Shown here: in pieces, positions 55,936 through 64,000 of the stretch
How the letters are laid out: each line of letters starts with the position of its first letter
Numbering within the stretch: position 1 is the first letter of the stretch
Assembly: GCA_036365455.1 (NCBI GenBank)
Contig: JAWQUS010000027.1
Span: 15,798,501-15,862,500 of the forward strand
DNA: 64,000 nucleotides
Source of the DNA: Macrosoma leucophasiata
Lineage: Eukaryota > Arthropoda > Insecta > Lepidoptera > Hedylidae
Reading direction: 5' to 3'
The notes under the pieces: generated by a model
Database searches by the model: none
What the model saw: the letters and a program-made list of their open reading frames with translations, nothing else
Told to the model about the DNA's origin: nothing
Program-made: the position numbers and the translations under genes

Positions 55936-57875
55936 AAAAAAAGACTTGAAAACCGTAATTGATGTAGGTAGGTATCGTGAATATAAGCTCGAACTTATTT
56001 GTAAGCATATTGTATTTAACCTTTACCTACTTCTACACCAAAATACTTATAAGTGTGAAGTTTTGATTTATGCGTTTACTTTACGCATAGTTATTAACTT
56101 TACTTTCACTGTGTTGTCTCGCAGCTGCTGTTGTCTAGATAGATGTGTAGGTACATGCTTTCACTCGTATATAATTTAACTCATAGATTTCAATTTTATT
56201 TCGAAAACGAATAGATCTATCGAGAATCATATGCATTCATTAATGTCATACATTTTCATCATGTAGAGTGCTCATTTTGTGACTTAATTTTTTTAGGCTA
56301 CGTAACTTTTACTTTTTTTCAAGTCAGCAACCTGTATGTACCTTAACCTATTCAAATTCAACCAACAATTGAAAGATAAAAATAAAACGGTAAAATTCTT
56401 GCTCAATGCAACAGCAGACTTTTAAGTTTATTATTTATATACACACTGATAAATAATTAATAAAGATTTAAATATCTCATTATTCTTTATCTAAATACCA
56501 AATTTGATAAACTTCTTTAATAAATTCGTACAATCGACTGGGAGCAATGACCGCGATTATTAGATATTTAAAAAAAGGTGCAGGCTTTTAGGTACATGTT
56601 TAGGTATGCCTATTTATTTTATATTTTGTACTGAGGTGTACTGAAAACTTTGAAAAGTAGTTGTTAGTTATTACGGATCCATACATTGCCATCTAACAAG
56701 AATCCGAAAGCATCGTCTAAATCACCCGATCAGATCGGACCCGAAGGGGTCTGTCTCCCTTAGGGCGGCCACACAAAACTGCGATGCGAATTCGCAGTTA
56801 TGTGTGGGAGCCCTTAAGCTGTTGTGTAAATTTATTTAGGCTGAGAGACCTTTCCGCTCGCCAATTGTTAGTAGAAAGTGATTCAAACTCTGGATTATTA
56901 TAAAAATCGTTTTGAACTAGAATATTACAAACCATAAATATTCTCTTAAATATATGGAACCTAGGTTTATACCTATCTTATTATTAAGATAATTCAAATA
57001 TCTCTTTTATTTTATCTCTTTCATCGATGCTATTTTGGAAACTAATCTATTCATCTGTTTAAAGCAGTCAGTATGATTTAGTTTCTGTACAAAATGAATA
57101 ATCTACTGTCCCAGAATAGGACGGCAGAACAGGGTCAGAAGAACAGACAATGTATTGTCTGTACCTAAGCTGAATGAACAGAAAATCTTGATCACGCACT
57201 AGTCTGTTCTGGAATTGGTCCTTGGATTTAGCTAATCATATTCGCGGAAGTCTTAAGTTCATGATGTCAGTGACATCAGTTATTTACAAGCCTTTGATCA
57301 GCTCTTGACTTCTGCACTGAATATCTCAGTGACCCTGCTGCATGCGATACCTCTTATCATTCTCGAGCTTCGTCATAACTATTGCTAAATGATCGGCACC
57401 TAACTATACCGATATATGCCTACATTATATACCTACCTACTTTGATCCGCTTCCATTATCTTTTCTCACATTGTAATTAACTCCATAGATAAATATATAA
57501 TCGGCAATGAAATTTATTTACACCCGTTCACTATTTTATTTAACTATATAAAGAGTATCTTGATAGGGCCGGATCGTTATTTCTTCATTATACGGGTTTA
57601 TTTCAGCAGTATGACACAATATTTTAATTTAATTAAATTATAAACACAAAAAAAGGAATAGGTTACCTTTGCGTTTTTAACTGAGCGTTAAATTTTGAAT
57701 ACCTACCTATGCGTTGAAAACCGAACTTAAATACGAATTAGTTTGTAGGTAATTAAAATAAAATCAGTAAGTAAAATCATCAAAATATAGCATTAATGCA
57801 AATGCTTACAAAACAAACTATTCTCTTCGCAACCAACTCAGTAACAGTATAAAAAAAAATCATTTTATAACTTAC
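55936..57875. other. Intron or intergenic stretch without genes
   Basis: AT-rich. A short hairpin at about 56759-56817 (GGGCGGCCACACAAAACTGC facing GCAGTTATGTGTGGGAGCCC) looks like a minimal MITE. Otherwise nothing recognised. If the 5' UTR exon is correct this is intron of the acyltransferase-like gene. Confidence 0.45.
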
Positions 57876-57960
57876 CAGCCGCAACTTTGTAATCCAGTCA
57901 AGAGTGAGAGATGACACACGCGGTTTTATGTTTGTAAACTTTGATCATTTGTTTGTAAAA
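57876..57960 (-). other. Probable 5' UTR exon of the acyltransferase-like gene
   Basis: Minus strand CAAAGTTGCGGCTG|GTAAGTTAT is a strong donor at 57876. A matching acceptor, CTTCATTTGCAG, lies at 54383, 21 bases before the start codon. The upstream limit is a guess. Confidence 0.4.
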
Positions 57961-58499
57961 TATTATTATACGTGTTGCACGCAATAGGCACGGATGCGGA
58001 GTGAGTCCGATTGACCGCTGGCCCGCAGACTGGCGGTCGTGGTTGGAACGGTTATCGAATACTGTCCAAGGTTCAATTTTCTACTCCATGTAGACAACAC
58101 GCTCGCTTTCATCGTGATTGCAGGTTGACTGTTAAGTTTACTAAATTGATGTGTGATTCAAGTCCAACGAGACCACTCCTAAGTGACGGCCTATTTTTAT
58201 TATTTTTATTCGAAAAAATAATTTAAAAAATTGCAAGGTGTATGTAACAGCTTGGAAATGTTATTTTGAAAACCTAAACCTAAGGTAGGGACGGTCCGTC
58301 ACAGGCCTTCGGTTCTAGGGGCCTCCAAAGTTCTACTGGTCGTTGGGAATCATGACCGATTTGCAGAGCTTACGCAGGGAAATATATTATCACTTGCCCC
58401 AATCTGTGCGTGGGCGGGGGCCCCCCAATTTTACCTGATGACCTTTTTTTTGCTCATGCATCAGTCTACTGTGCTTTCAAATGCCAAATGCCGCTCCGG

Positions 58500-58830
58500 G
58501 CTCCTGATGACCTTAGTCCGCCACTGGCTCTTCGACCAGTGACTTTGAACAGTGTGTTTTGCCGGTGATGATATATGGAACTGAAACGTGTTCGCTTATT
58601 ATGGTCCTCATAAAAAAGCACAAGCGATGACGGCGTTTCTCTATAAGATCTACAGAAATGAGAGGATCCGCGTAAGAATTATAAGTAGTAGCTACAGAAT
58701 AATGAAACCCAAGTGATTGCCACTTGGGTTTGGCATATGTCTTAAAGAACCGACGGCCTTTAGGACAAAAGAGTTCTGAAGTGGCGATCGCGTACATGAG
58801 GTGGACCGAATACTTGGTGGAGGTCGCGGG
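58500..58830 (+). pseudogene. RTE-clade LINE fragment
   Basis: Encodes FEQCVLPVMIYGTETCSLIM then stops; the downstream text still aligns in order with the 2900-3180 copy (TGATTGCCACTTGGGTTTGG, AGAACCGACGGCC). Heavily mutated. Confidence 0.6.
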
Positions 58831-60019
58831 TCATCCCTGGATTATAAAGATTTCTATAACGAGCGGCTCAGGAACGATCGTTCTAATAATCTTTGCCAGA
58901 GGCTTTTGTCCAGTACCTATTGGACGAATTTCAGCTGAAAGGATAATATTAAATAATAAAGACCGCGTGAACATTTTACTGGTAAGGTAAACATCTGAGA
59001 GCGAATCGGTTATGGAATGGGGTCTAATTCTTGGAACATAATAAGCATCACACACATTACATCGCAATCGAATCGAAAGACAGACTGTAGTATTTGTTGG
59101 CACCTACGTTCTTTACATAAAAAATATTCACAATTAATAAGTAGGTAGGTATACCTACCTACTGCTGTCCTTGGTTTGGTTTTTTCTATAAAATATAAAT
59201 ATGTGACAAGTCTAGGTCACGTAAACGTAATACGTAAATATTTTTTTCTTCTATGTAGAATCTTTGTATATTCAATGAGTTTTTCTACAAAAGAATATAA
59301 ATAATAATGCTAAGACATATTGGCTTAGAAAATATTATGCCCTTTGTAATGTTTCATTCGTTGAAGTAATTATTTTCTTGTCCTTCTTCTTTATAAAATG
59401 GCTTCTACCTCAGTTTGGGTAATCCTGCCTAATTCTGGTGATTAAGGAGGCACGTTTTTCTACGATTCGAATGCCACGATTTTGTATGGAGTAAAATGGA
59501 AAAAGCTGGTATTATAAGACAGACATTGATGAGAACAGTAGGTAATCCAAATTGCGTCTAATTTAACTTTATAATGCTGTAGAACTCGCCCCAATGTGAA
59601 ATAGCCTAGCTTTGTTTAGCCGAGTTTCTTAGATGCTAGCTTGTTCTTACCATCAAACTGAGCTCGAAATTGCACTTTATTTGATAAATCAACGCCCAGG
59701 ATACCGATACTTACTTATGGCAAATGAAATGTTCTGTAACTGTGGCGCTACAATGAACAGCCCTTTTTTGGCGCAAACGCATAGAATTGTGTCTTTGAGG
59801 GATTGAACTGGATAAGCTGTCTCTGGCATAGCTTCTCAAGGACCTAAGGAGCCCATCGACACGTGAGATATACTAGAAGATCATCTGCCAAGTCGAAAGT
59901 CATATTGGCGATCGGTGATCAGCTGGTGATCCTCCAAGTACTTCAGCAGCTGTGTGTTTGTTACACACTCCATAACCTTAGAAAGTAGGCAAGTAGTCAC
60001 TATAAAATATGTATATAGT
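58831..60019. other. Non-genic stretch
   Basis: No supported gene. Short frames near 58724-58990 and 58831-59103 have no family signal. Confidence 0.45.
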
Positions 60020-60345
60020 TTGCCGGATTACTACGATTATTTGGGAAGCTGTGTACCAGTTTCCCAAAAAAGGGAATCGTATCCAGTATTCTCCAAAAGG
60101 GTAGGTAGAGGTAAATGCATGCATGCATACAAAGTCTATATAGACTAGATAGCTTCAGGAATCTTACGATACCAAGTCAATACTACTTAATAATAATGAG
60201 GGCCCCTACTGACACCCTGGCATCCTGGTTTCGATGCCCGGATTCTCCGGTCGGGGGATAAGTGCTATTGGGGTTTTTATATTTTGCTAATATCCCAAAT
60301 CCTACTCTACTACTCTACTCTGGTATGTGCCCGGAGATGTCAATA
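60020..60345. repeat. Family C SINE-like repeat pieces
   Basis: GTAGGTAGAGGTAAATGCAT at about 60101 and, separately, GGTTTCGATGCCCGGATTCT with GTGCCCGGAGATGTCAATAG at about 60231-60345 match blocks of the copy at 60530-60790, in a rearranged order. Confidence 0.5.
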
Positions 60346-60529
60346 GAGTTGAAAAATCCGTGTATGAAGACCACGGGAAGTGGGATCCCCTCATTCATTA
60401 TTTTGATTCTAATTAATAGGTTACTTGGACAGTTCAGAAGATGAAAGTCCCCCGAATATAATCAGTTTGAAGAGCGAGAAATGAGATGTGAATTTTTAAT
60501 ATTAACTGCCCAAGTAGTGTAGTCCTAAG

Positions 60530-60790
60530 TCCCACTATTCCAGCAGGCCTTAATGGCTTCGTTGAGGCCCTACGTTCGATCCTCGGATCAGGGATAAGAG
60601 TCATTAGATTTGTTTCCATTTTCTGGACGTTTCCAAAATGCCACCCTCAGAATTTGGTAACGTGCCCGTAGATGTCAATAGGCCACCTTTTTCATGGGAC
60701 AAAACGTAACCGGCGAATCGTGAGTGTTTGAATGCATGCATGTATCTATAATTATTATGTAAGTAAAGGCATATATATGTAAAGAAAACC
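60530..60790 (+). repeat. Family C SINE-like repeat, best copy
   Basis: GCTTCGTTGAGGCCCTACGT with GTTCGATCCTCGGATCAGGG (box B-like) suggests a tRNA-derived head. The body has CCGTAGATGTCAATAGGCC and AAAACGTAACCGGCGAATCG, and ends near GCATGCATGTATC. Confidence 0.55.
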
Positions 60791-61160
60791 ATTGTATAGG
60801 TTTTCTTAAATATAAACTGTTTGTATGGCAGTTTAAACTCTTTGGTGGTTTGTCTGTGGTTTTTGATTTATGATTATGACTGAAGAGAAAATCAATTTGA
60901 ATTTATTATTTTGTGTCAATTAAAAACTTAACTCTCAAATAAATTCCACCTGAAATAAAGGCATTAAATGTTGTTTCTATGATTTTTTCAGATGAGGATA
61001 TTATATTTAGTTTCTAGTAATATGTTTAATGTAAAATTTAGGTTAAATGGTTTGTAAATAAAACTATGATTTTTTCAGAACAACACAATTGGTCTTTTTT
61101 TAACGGAAGATAGTCCAAAAACCATTAATTATAAAACAACATTTTCGCAAATATTTCAAG

Positions 61161-62302
61161 ATGGACAAATTACGTTTTGATTTTACTGTCAAAACTGCAA
61201 ACGATGGTCAATCAAATATCATATGCATAACTTCTATAGCTACACCTGATGGACGAGTATTTACAATACCAGCGGAATATCAACCAGCAAGTTTACATCA
61301 AGCAATCACAAATATCCCAAACTTTGCAAAAGTAAAAAAATCTTTAAATAAAAGACATCAAATCAGGAAAATATGGATTGCTTTGACCGATCAGATATCA
61401 AAAATATATTTGGATGAAGAAAATAACTTACAGTTCAATGATTTTTACTTGGAAGAAATGTTAGAGGCAGAAAAACTTGAGTTTACACCAGGTAGTTCAA
61501 ATCAAACATTGGAAAAATTATTAGAGAAGTTACTTGAAGAAAAAGAAAAGAAATCGGATAATCAAAACTTAGGAAAGATTGCAAAGGATTTCATTATTGA
61601 AAATTTTACTGGCAGAAACTCAAACGCCCGCCAATGGATCAAAGAATTCATTAAAGAATGTGAACGTTTCCAAATTAACGAAGATAAAAAGAAAATAGAA
61701 ATATTAAAAAAAAATGCATTACTTAGGTGCGGATTGGTTGTATGCTAATTAAGTATACAGTAGAATCCGAATGGGAAAAATGGGAAACAATTTTTTGTGA
61801 GACCTTTACAAACAAGGGATGGTCTCCGGTCAGATATGCTTTTACTTTTAAATACCAAGCAGGCTCTCTTCTTGAATATGCTTTAAAAAAAGAAATGTTG
61901 TTGCTAGAGGTAAAAAAATGTGTTGATACAGGTACACTTATTGATCTTATAGCAATGGGCTTACCAAATTATGTCGCTGATAAGATTGACAGAGAAACAT
62001 TAAAAGAACCAGCAGATCTTTACAATGAGTTAGGAAAATTGGAACATTTAACTTTAAAAAATAAATGCGATAGAAAAAACAACATTCATTTTGACACGCT
62101 TCCAAAAAAATTTGAGACAAAACAACCATACAAAATTTGTGTCGGTGAAAATAAAGGAAAACGTTCGGTACCAACAATTTTCCTCCGGATGGTACCGGAG
62201 GAAAATTGTTGGTACCGAAGAAAAGATGAACAATCAGTCGTAAAATCTGTAAATAATTCTGAATTAGAATTTGAACTGAACGACAAAAATCCAAAAAACT
62301 GA
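61161..62302 (+). pseudogene. Ty3/gypsy gag (frameshifted)
   Basis: Two frames join near 61730. The first (61161-61748) has an acidic, Lys/Glu-rich N-terminal domain and then FIIENFTGRNSNARQWIKEF. The second continues with ESEWEKWETIFCETFTNKGW, YALKKEMLLLEVKKCVDTG and LPNYVADKIDRETL, the capsid-type core of insect Ty3/gypsy gag. The zinc-knuckle region near the end (KICVGENKGKR then ENCWYRRKDE) is broken by the inverted duplication at 62164-62219. It would form virus-like particles in an intact element; this copy cannot. Confidence 0.75.
62164..62219. repeat. Perfect 25-bp inverted duplication inside gag
   Basis: Arms 62164-62188 (TTCGGTACCAACAATTTTCC...) and 62195-62219 are exact inverses around ATGGTA. 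The frame stays open through it. Confidence 0.95.
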
Positions 62303-63202
62303 AAACTCCACCATTAATAAAAGTAAAGTTGGTAATAAATTACACTTTAAAAGTGTATGGAATTTATGATTCGGGTTCAAATGTGTCATTAATTAATGCC
62401 AAGTTATTAAAGATAAAAAACGAAGAAAACATAAATAATATGCTAAGGGTAAACTTAAAAACTATTAATGGTGAGAAAAAAGTAAAAGGAATGGTATCAC
62501 TGAAAATAAAGATTTATAAGATTGATAAACTATGGATATATTTGTAATAGATAGTGAAAATTTTAATTATGATTTTCTTGTTGGTCTGGATTGCATCCAA
62601 AACTTCCAACTAACACAAAATGAAGAATTAAAAATCACACAAGGTAAAACTCAAAGGAAAGAGGAGATTACTGCAAATGAATATAATATTAAGGAAAATA
62701 ATACTCAAAATAAAAATGTCGAAATTCCTGATGCACTAGGTGACAAATATAAAGAAGAGACTAGATTGGTAAACAAATACGACATTAATTTTAATGAACA
62801 TATAGACTCAAATAAATTTGAAATGTCTGTAAATAATCTAGATTCATTCCAACAATCAGAATTAAATAAGTTAATAGAGAAAAATACAAAGCAGTTTTTG
62901 CTAAGGACAAATATGACATTGGCACAGTACAGAACTATGAAGCTCACATTGATTTGATGGTAGATAAATACTGTTACAAACGTCCATATAGATGCACAGC
63001 AGAAGATAGAAAAGAAATAGAGAATCAAATATCAAAATTACTGAAAAATAAATTGATTGAGGAATCTTATAGCCCGTTTGCTGCTCTAGTAACACTGGCA
63101 TATAAAAAAGAAGATGATAAAAAACAAGATTATGTATAGATTTTAGAGAGTTAAACAAGTTAGTTGTTCCATAATCTCAACCTTTTCCATTGATAGAAGT
63201 TT
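62303..63202 (+). pseudogene. Ty3/gypsy protease and start of reverse transcriptase
   Basis: The protease active site IYDSGSNVSLI is at about 62362-62395, followed by DFLVGLDCIQNF. Frameshifts near 62535 and 62900 separate it from the RT start: EAHIDLMVDKYCYKRPYRC, NKLIEESYSPFAALVTLAYK and a broken VDFRELN-type segment near 63130-63165. The element stops near 63202 in T-rich DNA, before the catalytic RT motifs. No LTR was identified. Confidence 0.75.
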
Positions 63203-64000
63203 TTTTTTATTTTTTAAGATTTTTTTTATTTTTTTTATAAGATATATTCATATTATGGTAGGCGTCGACGACATACCACAACTTGGTAGGTAGCAATCAA
63301 AAGACTCAAACAAAATTAAAATTATTTATTGAAACAATTTCCATTTTAAATTATTATAATAATAATATATGTTCTTACTAAAGCTAGTGGGCCTAGACTT
63401 ACATAACTAACAAAGGAGCGTAATAACGGAATAGACATACGTAAATAGCAATAAGTACATAATGTATGTTGATATTTTAGTTACAAGTATGATAAATACT
63501 AGGTATCAATATAGGACACTTACATATTAGGCTTTGCGGAAGATTAAAATATTCTATATTCGAAACTCTAAATTACATTTTATTACATTAATTAATAATG
63601 ATAAGACAAAATGCTCTCAAAATGACATCTGGAATATAAAATGCCTTCAAGCGTGGGCTTCGTACCTATTTGATACCTAAATCTGTTTCTAAATAACATT
63701 ACATGGAAATAAATTAGTGAAAAAACATTAAGACGAATCTAACGAGTAATGCGTGAATCTCGATACAATATAATGACGATTAACGATGGGAAGAGAATTC
63801 AAAATTAAATTCCAGTTCTTACAGCCACTCTTATCACATATTACAACGTTAACTACCTACTAATTTGTCTACCATAGAAAATCTAAGATAACACTTTTAT
63901 CGCCTGTATACAAAATTTGTAAATTAAAACTACAAAAAATAGTTCGTGGTTCCGGTTTATCCGCTAACTGTAATGTACAGAGGGTCAAAGTTTAACCTAA
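63203..64000. other. Non-genic stretch
   Basis: T-rich start, then AT-rich unique sequence. No gene, RNA or clear repeat seen. Confidence 0.45.

Noticed and set aside
58724..59103. Facing open frames
   Set aside because: They overlap an RTE LINE remnant and its flank and show no protein family.

Overview
The window reads as nuclear DNA of an insect, most likely a moth or butterfly. This is inferred from intron-rich genes with GT-AG splice sites, AT-rich DNA dotted with TAGGTACCTAC-type words, and many interspersed repeats of kinds common in Lepidoptera: RTE-like, CR1-like and I-like LINEs, tRNA- and 5S-derived SINEs, and foldback MITEs. No prokaryotic, plasmid or CRISPR feature is present.

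Three host genes can be read. (1) An intronless minus-strand gene at 8332-11130 encodes a 932-residue Patched/NPC1-type permease (PTCHD3-like). (2) A complete plus-strand Dis3/Rrp44 gene, the catalytic exosome RNase, has 15 coding exons from 27148 to 47915 and encodes about 971 residues. (3) A minus-strand gene at 48488-54382, with a probable 5' UTR exon near 57876-57960, encodes a 743-residue WS/DGAT-type acyltransferase-like membrane protein. Genes 2 and 3 converge tail to tail, about 570 bp apart. They have no evident functional link; the order looks like ordinary insect gene neighbourhood.

The rest is mostly transposon-derived. 1-8 kb holds SINE-like repeats, an 18-bp minisatellite, a perfect hairpin, a TIR element carrying an RTE LINE fragment, and a foldback. 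12.1-14.5 kb is a GC-rich hierarchical tandem array followed by poly(A)-ended retro-units. 14.7-15.3 kb holds two direct repeats with tRNA-like cores. 15.7-26.3 kb holds two head-to-tail I-group LINE copies; the first is split by a 3.2-kb DNA transposon with 28-bp TIRs, an 8-bp target duplication and two inverted satellite arms.

Dis3 introns contain a Copia fragment split by a full-length CR1-like LINE with both ORFs open, two decayed extra copies of Dis3 exon 6, a 5S rRNA-derived SINE, and a near-perfect mariner-type hairpin MITE. The last 3 kb holds a broken Ty3/gypsy element whose gag carries a 25-bp inverted duplication. I saw no evidence of a dedicated novel multi-gene system. The most unusual signals are the Dis3 ghost exons, the GC-rich composite array, the foldback DNA transposon with an exon-like start, and the altered active-site motif in the acyltransferase-like gene.
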